From Epiperipatus broadwayi (Eukaryota; Onychophora; Udeonychophora; Euonychophora; Peripatidae): a stretch of DNA of 64,000 nt. The stretch lies in the NCBI GenBank assembly GCA_028023455.1, contig JAQFVV010000185.1:374001-438000 (forward strand). The letters are read 5' to 3'. Shown here piece by piece: positions 45,987 through 57,194 of the stretch. Every line of letters begins with the position of its first letter. The first letter of the stretch is position 1. Below the pieces are notes generated by a model that ran no database searches, was not told the DNA's origin, and saw only the letters and a program-made list of their open reading frames with translations. The position numbers and the translations under genes are program-made.

Positions 45987-48744
45987 TGAAACAGTTAGAT
46001 CAGAGAATCGATCTTAGTTTCATGATTTTCCAAATTTTAGTATGGCAAATTTGGTACAAACTGTTATTCCCGTGCAATGAGGCTTTGGTCATCCAAGCCA
46101 CGTAAAGTTGAATTGGTTGTTTCAAGTTTTGTATAAACAATTGAATAAAATTTCTTGTATAAATATTGTAAATAGTAAGATATATATCATTGGTGTGTGC
46201 GTGGTTTGTATATCAATACAAGATTATTTAAAAAAAAAAGGGAGAGAAAGTTTCATTGCGCGAATAATTTTTTATTTTAAACAGTTAAATATGTACAAAT
46301 TCATAAAAAAATACTTGTACAAATTTATTTAAAAACCTTGATCAAAGGTTGCATTCCATTAAGCATTGATTTGACTATATTGTACAAAAAAGAAATGTAT
46401 TTATTAATTGTTTTGCGAACAGAGTAAAATTGTTTGACCGTATTAGTAATTAAAGCGATTGTTAGATTATTTGTAAAGCCATTTCCTAATTGGAAATGGG
46501 TTTCAGATAAATTGTTGAATATTGTTATCTACAAAATGTTTGTATAAGTTGAAATGTAAGTGGCATAATAGAGAAAATTATCTTAAAACATTCCAATGTA
46601 CAGAGTGGGTAGTTGAAAGTGAATATTGCTGGAGGCCAGAGAATCAAAGAAGGAAGAGTCCAAAATGAAGTAATAAGTAATCGAGAGAATTGTGGGGACT
46701 TTGACCATTTTGGACATTACATTTTGTTCTTCTCTTCACCACCCTGCAAATAAGGAGTGCTGGAGAGTAAAATTAGAGTGTTCCATATTAAGAAGTTACC
46801 GTGTAAACTTCAATAATGACGGACTAAGTCCAGAAAGCTGATCTCTGTTCTGCCGATTAACCCTTCCTAGCCTGCCAAAATATGATGTGCCCGTGGTTCC
46901 AGTTCCAATCTTCAATTTTGAAATCCATCATGTCGTTATAAAGAATCAAAATGTGCGCCTACGTTCTGACAATTATCTTCACAAGGAAAGAGTCCGGATG
47001 AAGAAAGAATGGTAAATTTACTTTACATGAACTTTTCACTTTCTTTTAACTTCGGTCACTTATTTAATTATGGTTATGTTTTAATCTTGCATTAAATATG
47101 TTAAATATTTGTTGTTGTTTTTTTGTGCTAAAATGTCTACAGTAAACCTGTCAGTAAATTTTTCCTTCCCCCCTTGCAAATTTTTTTTACTCTAGTCTTT
47201 AATTAGCAATTTGTTAATCCTTTATATTTTATGATGACTTTTAATAAATATTTATGTATTATTATTTACATTTCGGTTTAAATTAATGGCAATTGATATT
47301 TTTCAACTCATTTAAAGATATTTCAGTTTGCAATTAGATACTGATTATTATATTGAATATAAATTTTGTATGGAATAAATAATTGATTCCTTGTGTTTCG
47401 AGTTGGGGAATATCGATATATGTATTACGGTTTTAGTTAATGATGTTTTATTCTATGCCACTGGGTAGTTAATATTTAGAATCGATTTTATTTATTTGAT
47501 TACATATTTTCTTAAACGAGGGAAAGGGGAAATAATTTAAAACTTAAATGAGGGAAAGGGGAAATAATTTAAAAGGTAACCATTATTGTTATTTTTTACC
47601 TTCTGAACAGTCAGGAGGAGTATGAGATTCAGAGTATAATTGATTAATAGTTAAGCATATGATCGTTTGGCCTTTCCGTTTGGTTTTAAATTACTTTGTC
47701 AGATGATTACGTGGGAAAAGTATGGAGAAATAAATGAAGTCTTATATATATTTATAAACTTACTTCGATCATTCATTACACGATGTTACTGGTTTAGTGC
47801 TACTTTCGCTTTCCATAGCTTGATTCGGTGCCTCATCTGTGACTTCAAACAAGGGAGAAATAAATTCTTCCCTAGATTCATCTGAGGGTGTAAAGACTTG
47901 CTAAAGTGCAAGCTGCCCAGTCTTCCATTAATGCGCTGCAAACTATTACCTTTGATTTATTATATTCATCTCTAATAGCAGCTGGTCCCATCACTTCTAG
48001 ATTTTAAACTATAATCTTATTCCCCATCCCCGTAATACATGATGGTTTGATTTGTTCTTTTAAAACCAATGAAGTTACTTTAGTTTAATAAGAATAATTT
48101 AGTCTAAAAAGGATGAAACATTTGAAGTTTTATTTTACTCTGACTCTCATATAATTAAACACGTAAATCAATCGTTTTAAGTTATGCTAGTGTTGTATTT
48201 AGAAAAGAAATCATTTGTGATATTGTCTACACTGGGCATGGGATACAATGGTTATAAAGTCAACCCAGAAATATCAATGAAATGTTGTTCATCAATTATA
48301 ATATTTTCCATTAAAGACTAGAAGTAAACTAATTGATATTGTATATAACAAGTTAGCTGTACTACATGTGAATAGTATTTAATAGCAATAGTAATTATTA
48401 ATATTTGTATAATCTATTTTAACATCTCTATTCATTAAAATAGTTATTTTACTGCCATTTGATTGCTGTCTGTGTCGACAACCCAATAATATAAATTATA
48501 TTGACCATTTACAACAGTGAGAGTACACCACACATCTATATATAAATTAGTCAGGGTTATATTTTTTATGTTTTCCACCAAGTTAGTTTAGACAATACTG
48601 TGTCCCATGGATTCTGTTATATGTCGGTCATTTGTACTCAGGTTCGGGTATGAATTCAGTTTGGTTTTGGATTTAGCTCTGGAGTCAGGCTGGGTTTGAA
48701 GTCAATTTCTGTGTATATTTGATGGGTTGCAGTTGACCAGTATA
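45987..48744 (+). repeat. LTR 1 (2,758 bp)
   Basis: Begins TGAAACAGTTAG and ends GACCAGTATA (LTR 2 ends GACCGGTACA, preserving the CA end). It is colinear with LTR 2 throughout. LTR 1 alone carries an extra copy of a ~33 bp unit with 'GAGGGAAAGGGGAAATAATT' at about 47,517-47,575. Short ORFs within it (46,108 and 47,667) are not conserved in the other LTR and are not called. Confidence 0.88.
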
Positions 48745-50121
48745 GTAGGTTAAATTTTGAACGCCCTCCGTGGTGCTTCGATGAAGAAATCGTCACACCC
48801 TATAGAATAGATAAAAGTAAATAATGAGTTATAGGGATATATTTTTTGTTCATACTGTTGAGATATAGTTTGCGTTATTAAATGAGCAGTTTTATAGAGA
48901 TGTTTTGAAGTAAGTCAAATAGACTAATAATTTCCTCCTGTCAAGTAGTTTTATTTAAATATAGTATCCGCTAATATTGTTAAGGGAATATAGTGATACA
49001 TTACATTTTTTTTGTTGAAAAAAAGGATATAATAAATAGGAAGTGACTTCAAAGTTTTATTTTTCTTGTTGTTTGTTTTAATGACAAATATAGTGAGTAA
49101 TAGTTTCAAAGCAGGTGAAAACCTGTATTAAGGTTTTGTTGTGGTCTATTTAATTCAAAATAAACGATTTGGATTTTTTCTACATCCTTTTGAAAGTTCG
49201 TTTTTTTTCTGTAACAGAAGAAAATTGGATATATTTTTTAGAAGAAAAAAAAGGTAGAGATGCTTGTCAGGTTATAAATATTTAAATGTGTGTGTATATT
49301 TACATGTTTAGTATAGAAACCTTCTCAAAGAAATTGCGTAATAAATGCCAGTCAAGTAAAGTTTATTAACTGGAATATATATTATCTGTTTTAGGTAAAG
49401 TAACCATTTAGGTTAAGTTTTGTTGTATATCACCAAACAGCCAGATGCAGTGGGTGAAGTGTTTTAATGGTATATATAATTACGTTCTAGAAAATCGAAA
49501 TTTTAATTGATAGCACCGCAGAAGTTAGTGTTAATATTAATCAACATTTTATTAAAACATGTTTTGAATCAAATAACTATATTTACATTATGTAATCAAT
49601 ATATATATATATTTGGGTGAGCAGTGGATTAAACGATCCATTGTCCACATTTTTCTGGCTGGCGCCTCAAATAAATTTGTCAGCAAAAATGTTGTCCATG
49701 CAGCAGTAGCAAATGTTTTGTTTTAAAAAAAAAGAAAATTGCTGACGGTATTATAAAATATTATGTATATATTTACTAATTATTAGTATGGTTTTTTTTG
49801 TATATAGGACTGAGGAGAACAGTTTGAATTGGTGAAATAAATTTTGTCCCAATTATTAATAGTTTAGATACATTATCATATATAAAAAAAAGAAAAGGGG
49901 GTTACCTATATAACAGAAATTAATCGGAGCATAGGTGAAAGAAAGAAAGTGAGGCATACAAACTGGATGAGAAAAGAGGGAACTTGGTATCTTGGCAGCT
50001 GGGGAAGATTTGGCACATAGGATCAGGGATCAGTATCTCTTATGAATTTATAAATAAATATTTTCGCAAAGACCAAATTGACACACTAAAGTTACGCATA
50101 TAGTTAAAAAAATTATATAAA
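48745..50121 (+). other. Untranslated leader of the LTR element
   Basis: Non-coding 1.4 kb between LTR 1 and the gag start. A stretch at 48,757-48,780 ('TGAACGCCCTCCGTGG') resembles the 'TGGCGCCC..CGTGGGG' primer-binding region of many invertebrate LTR elements, with the TGG mutated. I give this only as a weak candidate for the tRNA primer site. Confidence 0.5.
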
Positions 50122-51330
50122 ATGGAAGAACTACAAGAGGAAAGTAAACCATCTGGAAGTAGTGCTGAATCATCAGACACATCAAGCAACCAGGAGGTTG
50201 TTTTTAAAGAAAAGTCTGATAAAGGGAAAAGTGGGAAACAGTTAAAGAGGAACATTAAACAGAGAAGTTGCAATGATGATGGAAAACTTTACATGATTCT
50301 CAAGGAAATGAGGGAGGATAGAAAACTGATGATGGCTATGATGGAGCGGATGCTGAACATTCAGGAAGGGTGTATGGGAATTGACTGCAAGCCAGGTCAA
50401 ACAGGGGAGTCACATAGCAACACAAAGGAGGAAGAAGATGTTTAAACCAGACCAAAGGAGTTTGAAATTCAAAGCAGGGAAGACAGTGAAGAAGGAAGAA
50501 CAAGCCAGAAGGCAGAAGTTAATAATGATGAATCAGATCTGTAAATTGAGAGACAGGATCAAGTTGAAGTACCAAAGGTAGCAGAAAAAAACGCTATCAA
50601 AGGGAATGAAATAAAAATACAGCAAACAACAAATCCACAAATAAGGATGGGTAATATACTATATTATGGATTGTCCATCCAAATTCAAATATTTAAAGAT
50701 GAGCATGGGGAGAATCCAGCCATCCATTTAGATAGTATTAGGGAATTTTTCTGCTTACACCCAATGGCCGAGAAGGAGAAAACAACTGTGGCCAGCCATT
50801 ATCTAAGGGAGTCCATGAAAGCTTGGTGGAAATTATTGAACAATCTGCCAATCATGATTCAAGGCTATAAAAGTGCCCTCCTAAAAAGATATTGGAGTGA
50901 AAAGAGACAGGAGGGAATTTTACACAGACTCTCCAACCAGGAATATCATGAGAATAATAAGCAGAGTTATGCAGCATTCTTCATCCACCAAGTGACGGTA
51001 CTTAAATCATTGACTGCTTTCAAATACAGTGATCAACACATTATCTAGATTATTGTACATAATCTACCCACGTGGATACAAAGAATGATGCTGGGAATAT
51101 GCCCTATGTCATTCGAGAAAGCTATCAAACTATTAAACCAGATAGATTATGGAGATTTGTCCTCAACAAAAAGAGAATGGGATCAAGGTCATCATAACCC
51201 TAGACAATTAAAACCATATATCCCTCCTGACCCAGGGAGATCATAGTGGGCACATGTAGTTCAGGGTACCCAGGTAAATGACCATGATATTTTAAATATA
51301 AACTCAGGAGTAACAAATAATGGCTATTAA
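50122..51330 (+). pseudogene. Retrotransposon Gag, one frame with four internal stops
   Basis: From Met 50,122 to TAA 51,328 one frame reads ~402 codons, broken by TAA 50,443, TAA 50,542, TAG 51,046 and TAG 51,244, with no frameshift. The N-terminal third is charged and low-complexity (SSAESSDTSS; many K and E). The middle carries a capsid-like segment: NPAIHLDSIREFFCLHPM, ESMKAWWKLLNNLPIMIQGY, LLKRYWSEKRQEGILHRLSN. This is the pattern of retrotransposon Gag ('F...Y...A..WW..L......W..F...F...F'). No CCHC knuckle is seen near the end. Gag builds the particle that packages element RNA. With no pol, any mobility would have needed help from another element. Confidence 0.8.
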
Positions 51331-51451
51331 TAAACTGACATTTGATAAATGTATCATTTTACGCCCATGTTTAGATTCAAATTCTCACTCAGACTGTTCT
51401 CTGGTTCTGTAATATATGTGTAAACATTTTTTCTATTATTTTTTTTTAAGT

Positions 51452-51460
51452 GGGAAGAAA
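51452..51460 (+). promoter_or_regulatory. Polypurine tract before LTR 2
   Basis: GGGAAGAAA lies directly against the first base of LTR 2, where LTR elements prime plus-strand DNA synthesis. Its position confirms the LTR boundary deduced from the alignment. Confidence 0.75.
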
Positions 51461-54143
51461 TAAAACAGTTAGATCAGAGAATCGATCTTAGTTTCATGAT
51501 TTTCCAAATTTTAGTGTGGCAAATTTGGTACTAACCATTATTTCCACACAATGAGGCTTTGTTCATCCAAGCCACATAAAGTTAAATCGGTTGTTTCAAG
51601 TTTTATATAAACAGTTGAATAAAATTTCTTATATAAATATTGTAAATAGTAAGATATATATCATTGGTATGTGCATAGTTTGTATATCAATACAAGATTA
51701 TTTTAAAAAAAAAGGGAAAGTTTCATTGCGCGAATAATTCTTTATTTTAAACAGTTAAATATGTACAAATTCATAGAAAAATACTTGTACAAATTTATTT
51801 AAAAACCTTGATCAAAGGTTGCATTCCATTAAGCATTGATTTGACTATATTGTATAAAAAGGAATGTATTAATTAATTGTTTTGCGAACAGAGTAAAATT
51901 GTTTGATCATCTTAGTAATTAAAGCGATTGTTAGATTATTCGTAAAGCCATTTCCTAATTGGAAATGGGTTTCAGATAAATTGTTGAATCTTGTTATCTA
52001 CAAAATGTTTGTATAAGTTGAAATGTAAGTGGCATAATAAAAAAAAATATCTTAAAACATTCCAATGTGCAGAGTCGGTAGTTGAAAGTGAATATTGCTG
52101 GAGGCCAGAGAATCAAAGGAGGCGGAGTTCGAAATGAAGTAATAAGTAATCAAAAGAATTGTGGGGACTTTGACCATTTTGGACATTACATTTTGTTCTT
52201 CTCTCCACCACCCTGCAAAAAAGGAGTGCTGGATAGTGAAATTAGAGTGTGCCATATTAAGAAGTTACCATGTAAACTTCAATAATGACGGACTAAGTGC
52301 AAAAAGCTGATCTCTGTCCTGCCGATTAAACCTTCCTAGCCTGCCAAAATATCATGTGCCCATGGTTCCAGTTCCAATCTTCAATTTTGAAATCCATCAT
52401 GTCGTTATAAAGAATCAAAATGCGTGCCTACATTCTGACAATCACCTTCGCAAGGAAAAAGTCCGGATGAAGAAAGAATGGTAAATTTACTTTACATAAA
52501 TTTTTCACTTTCTTTTAACTTTGGTCACTTATTTAAGTACGGTTATGTTTTAGTCTTGCACTAAATATATGTTAAATATTTTTTTTTTGTGCTAAAATGT
52601 CTACAGTAAACCTGTCAGTAAATTTCTCCTTCCCCCCTTGTATATTTCTTTTACTCTAGTCTTTAATTAGCAATTTGTTAATCCATTATATTTATGATGA
52701 CTTTTAATAAATATTTATGTATTATTATTTACATTTCGGTTTAAATTAATGACAATTAATATTTTTCAACTCGATTAAAGATATTTTAGTTCGCAATTAG
52801 ATAATGATTATTATATTGAATATAAATTTTATATGGAATAAATAATTGATTCCTTGTGTTTTGAGTTGGAGAATATCAATATATGTATTACGGTTTTAGT
52901 TAATGATGTTTTATTTTATGCCACCGGGTAGTTAATATTTAGATTTGATTGCATATTTTCTTAAATGAGGGAAAGGGGAAATAATTTAAAAGGTAGCCAT
53001 TATTGTTATTTACTACCTTCCAAACAGTCAGGAGGAGTATCATATTCAGAGTGTAATTGATTAATAGTTAAGCATATGATCGTTTGGCCTTACCGTTTGG
53101 TTTTAAATTACTTTGTCAGATGATTACGTGGGAAAAGTATGGAGGAATAAATGAAGTCTTATATATATTTATAAACTTACTTCGATCATTCATTACATGA
53201 TGTTACTGGTTTAGTGCTACTTCCGCTTCCCATAGCTTGGTTTGGTGCCTCGTCTGTGACTTCAAACAAAAGAGAAATAAATTCTTCCCTAGATTCATCT
53301 GAGGGTGTAAAGACTTGCTAAAGTGCAAGTTGGCCAGTCTCCCATTAACACACTGCAAACTATTACCTTTGATTTATTATATTCATCTCTAATAGCAGCC
53401 AGTCCCATCACTTCTAGATTTTAAAATATAAGCTTATTCCATATCCCCATAATACGTGATGGTTTGATTTGTTTTTTAAAAACCAACAAAGTTACTTTAG
53501 TTTAGTAAGAATAATTTAGTCTAAAAAGGATGAAACATTTGAAGTTTTATTTTACTCTGACTCTCATATATCTCATATATAATTAAACATGTAAATCAAT
53601 CAATTGTTTTAAGTGGTGCTAGTGTTGTATTTAAAGAAGAAATCATTTGTGATATTGTCTACATCGGGCATGGAATACAATGGTTATAAAGTCAACCCAG
53701 AGATATCAAGGAAATGTTGTTCATCAATTATAATATTTTCCATTAAAGACTAGAAGTAAACTAATTGATATTATATATAACAAGTTAGCTGTACTATATG
53801 TGAGTAGTATTTAATAGCAATAGTACTTATTAATATTTGTATAATCTATTTTAACATCTCTATTCATTAAAATAGTTATTTTGCCACCATTTGATTGCTG
53901 TCTGTGTCGTCATCCCAATAATATATATTATATTGACTGTTTACAACATTGAGAGTACACCACACATCTATATATAAATTAGTCAGGGTTATATTGTTTA
54001 TGTTTTCCACCAAGCTAGTTTAGGCAATACCGTGTACTGTGGATTCTGTTATACATTGGTCATTTGTACTCAGGGTTCGGGTTTCGGGCTGGGTTTGAAG
54101 TCGGTTTCTGTGTATAATTGATGGGTTGCAGTGGACCGGTACA
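51461..54143 (+). repeat. LTR 2 (2,683 bp)
   Basis: Begins TAAAACAGTTAG (first G mutated to A) and ends GACCGGTACA. It is colinear with LTR 1 with scattered substitutions and small indels, and lacks the 33 bp duplication. The ORFs at 52,052 and 52,082 are not supported. Confidence 0.88.
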
Positions 54144-54708
54144 ATATATATCAAAATATACACATATATTCCCTTCATACATATAAATCTACATCACTCC
54201 TAGACATATATATATATATATATATATATAATCCATATCTACATCTATATATACATATGCATATCCAATATATGCACATACCTCTTTTAAACATACATAT
54301 ATACTCACAGATATAATACACCCATAGACATATATACAATCCTCATATATCTTTATAAATACATATCTATATGTATACTCTACTTACACATATATAAAAT
54401 ACAAAACATATCCAATACACTGTTGTTGTTTTTTTAAAAAAAAATTATCTTTTGAAACGGTGTATTGGATATGTTTTGTATTTTATATATGTGTAAGTAG
54501 AGTATATATATATATATATATAGATGTGTATTTATAAAGGTACATCAGGATTGTACATATGTCTATGGGTGTATGTATATCTATGTGTATATATGTAAGT
54601 TTAAAAGTGGTATGTGTATATATTGGATGTGCATATGTATATATATAGATGTAGGTATGGTTTATATATTTGTCTAGGGGTGATGTATATTTATATGTAT
54701 ATGTATGA

Positions 54709-54750
<42 letters not shown>

Positions 54751-54930
54751 GATGGTTATGTACTTATATTATTCAAATCTTGTAGCTTTGATGAAGACTG
54801 CTGGACAGTCAAAACTGTAAGGAAAATAAAGAAGTTTTTAAGAAAATTTGTTGCATTAAAGTGTATATGAAAGAAGTGTTATAAACAATATATATGATTA
54901 TATGAAGATATGCAAAGAAAGTAAAAGAGA
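54144..54930 (+). mobile_element. Right part of the foldback element, with an internal palindrome
   Basis: Contains a large AT/CA-rich palindrome (arms about 54,150-54,415 and 54,455-54,730, loop ~40 bp). The landmark 'AAAACATATCCAATACAC' faces 'GTGTATTGGATATGTTTT'. After it, 54,744-54,895 is the inverted partner of 45,781-45,940. Short ORFs rich in Tyr, Ile and His within it are simple-repeat products. At 54,788-54,815 'TTTGATGA', GACTG/CAGTC and 'AAAAC' resemble a hammerhead half-site, but stem I does not form. Confidence 0.7.
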
Positions 54931-54959
54931 AGAATAAGAGAACCCATATATATATTTAG

Positions 54960-56330
54960 TAAGGTAAAAATGCTTAAGGAAAATAATTCTTTAAGATTAT
55001 TATTTAATTTTAGCAAATTTCATTTTATATAAATTTTGTAAATATTTAAATAAATGGATAGATGATATAATTGGTTATGGCCAATATTGTATAAAAAATA
55101 CAGAGGCTATTATTGATAAATTAAATATGATGAATATAAATAAAAACCACAGCATTTTTTTGATGGATATATAATCGATGTACCCTAGTATCCTTAGAAT
55201 TAAAAGTATTAATATCGTCATAAAGGCTTCATCTCTATATGTCAATGATGATCAGATAATTAATATAAATGAAACATTGAACTTAATAAATAGTAGTTTA
55301 TATTTTAAATATAATAATGAATATCGAAGCATAAATAAGGGATGTGTAATGCGATGCACAATTAGGTTGCTTATGGCATCTATGTTTATTAATAATATGG
55401 AAATCAATATTATAAAAATTAGTATAATTAAAAGAGAAATACTACATTATTTTAGATATGTAGATGATAGTTTGGTAATTGGTAAAAAGAGGGCAATATA
55501 TAAATTATATAAACAATTTAATAAATTGATAATGAAATAAGATATTTAGATATTGAAATTAGTTTAAATCAAAATAATGATATTATACTTAAGCATTTTA
55601 TTAAAGATGATAAATTAAGAAAAATTATATCAATAGATTCAAAACAACCATGGAAACAAACAATGCGAGTAATAAAGAATTTTATATATAAGAATGATAA
55701 ATTTAATATAGATAAAAATATTGCTATATTACAGAAGAATAAATTCAAGCAAGCATATATGGGATATAGATACATGGTGCAGAGTATTGACAATGTATTT
55801 TCACAAAATAATGTAAATAGCAATGATAATAATAGATGCAGGACTAATAAACAAAAGCAATGGATAAAAATTTCATATTTGCCTAGTGTATATAATATAT
55901 TAAATAAAAAAAGTAAAAATTATATAGATAAAAACATTAATGTGGGATGGGCTAATAGCAAAAATTTAGATAAATTGATAACTAATTATAGGATGAAAAA
56001 TGAAGTAAAATACAAGAGAAGAATGATTTATAAAATTAGATGTAATTTTTATAATATGGTTTATTATGGCCAGATGACAAAACAATTGGGAGAAAGAACT
56101 AAAGAACACAATGATGCTATTGCTAGGAGGGATAATAGATCTGCATTATACGTCCATTATTTACAGTATGGACATAAAATAAATTGCATATAATATAAGC
56201 ATTCTAGATTATATTAAAAATGTTAATAGACATAAAATATATGAAACAAACTATATCATGTATAATAAAGACAATTGTATGAATGTATACAAAACATCCA
56301 TTAATCTGAATAATAAGTAGTTAATGGATA
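54960..56330 (+). pseudogene. PLE-1 ORF, C-terminal part (RT palm and GIY-YIG)
   Basis: Near 55,030 it reads KYLNKWIDDIIGYGQYCIKN, then FLMDI-stop-SMYPSIL (RT motif A, where PLEs usually have FD or LD; Asp present). Frame 55,178-55,540 gives the RT core with the catalytic YVDDSLVIG near 55,457. Frame 55,663-56,193 continues with the thumb and the GIY-YIG domain: MIYKIRCNFYNMVYYGQ, LGERTKEHNDAIARRDNRSA, YVHYLQYGHKIN. A frameshift near 56,190 leads to ISILDYIKNVNRHKIYETNY and the end at ~56,320. A stop and two frame changes make it inactive. Known PLE enzymes couple this RT and nuclease in retrotransposition. Confidence 0.85.
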
Positions 56331-56582
56331 AAGAATGGAGAGTTAATTAATATATGTGGCTATATATCCATTCAATTTGTATAATAGGTTAACTTTGTAA
56401 TATGATTGCATAAATATTACATATTAGATCATGTCAGATATCCATTTGTTTATCTGTCTTCTTTCATGTATTAATATAGATGTCACTGTATGTACTTTAA
56501 ATTGTGGTATTCTGGAGACATATTGAAAAGTGCAAAAAATATAATTTGCCGAAAAAGGCTTTTTTATGATAATTATACACTT

Positions 56583-56706
56583 TGTATAATCTTTGTTGTT
56601 TGTAGATATATATTTTTAACATATTATTGACTATTGAATATTTGACTTGCAACATAAAAAAAGAAATTAGTTCTGATTCTGATTCTTTTACTGTATAATT
56701 ATTGAA
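56583..56706 (+). repeat. PLE-1 3' terminal direct repeat
   Basis: Direct copy of 43,715-43,845. It shows the target TATAATCTTTGTTGTTTG uninterrupted, which dates the 42,755-43,714 array as a later insertion in the other copy. The minus-strand ORF across it is not supported. Confidence 0.75.
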
Positions 56707-56750
56707 CAATAAAGAGTCACAACTGTGACCCCATTTATATAAAGAACTAT

Positions 56751-57178
56751 AATATTAATAAGCCAATAAGCTAATACACATGTACTTTTCAGATGTCACT
56801 TATAAATGAATACTCCCACTTTTTCAAACACAAGATAAAGTCTTTAAGAAAATATAGAATGAATCCACCTATATTTTTGACCCAACCGTATATGTATGGG
56901 CAAATCTGTAGTAAAAACGTAATTTAAAGTGATCAATTAATAACTTCACGCTCTTTATTTCAAACACTTCAGATTTGCCCATACATATATGGTTGGGTCA
57001 AAAATATAGGTGGATTCATTCTATATTTTCTTAAAGACTTTATCTTGGGTTTGAAAAAGTGGGAGTATTCATTTATAAGTGACATCTGCAAAGAGCATGT
57101 GTATTAGCTTATTGGCTTATTAATATTATAGATTATAAAAAAAACATTGCGCTATATATAAAAAATAAATGTCTTGTT
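56751..57178. mobile_element. Palindromic element with ~175 bp arms and 13 bp flanking repeat
   Basis: Arms of about 56,745-56,920 and 56,970-57,135 are almost perfect reverse complements: 'GGTGGATTCATTCTATATTT' on the right faces 'GAATGAATCCACC' on the left, and 'ATTAGCTTATTGGCTTATTA' faces 'AATAAGCCAATAAGC'. The loop is ~50 bp. TTATAAAGAACTAT-like sequence occurs at both edges (56,737-56,750 and 57,178-57,191), fitting a target duplication. No ORF. It is likely a foldback or snap-back MITE. Confidence 0.75.
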
Positions 57179-57194
57179 TATAAAGAACTATTAT

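Larger units (their letters stand above)
45987..54143 (+). mobile_element. LTR retrotransposon with 2.7 kb LTRs and a gag-only interior (~8.2 kb)
   Basis: Two long direct repeats bracket a 2.7 kb interior with a gag ORF region but no recognisable protease, RT or integrase. ATAT lies on both outer sides (45,983-45,986 and 54,144-54,147), fitting a 4 bp target duplication within an (AT)n tract. A polypurine tract precedes LTR 2. LTR length exceeds the interior, as in large non-autonomous LTR derivatives. It lies inside the foldback element and is the youngest layer of the nest. Confidence 0.85.

Noticed and set aside
54785-54820. Hammerhead-like string in the foldback element (TTTGATGA, GACTG/CAGTC hairpin, AAAAC), with its partner on the minus strand at 45,850-45,885
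   Set aside because: Core and stem II can be drawn, but no stem I pairing exists in either copy and stem III cannot form, so I do not call a ribozyme.
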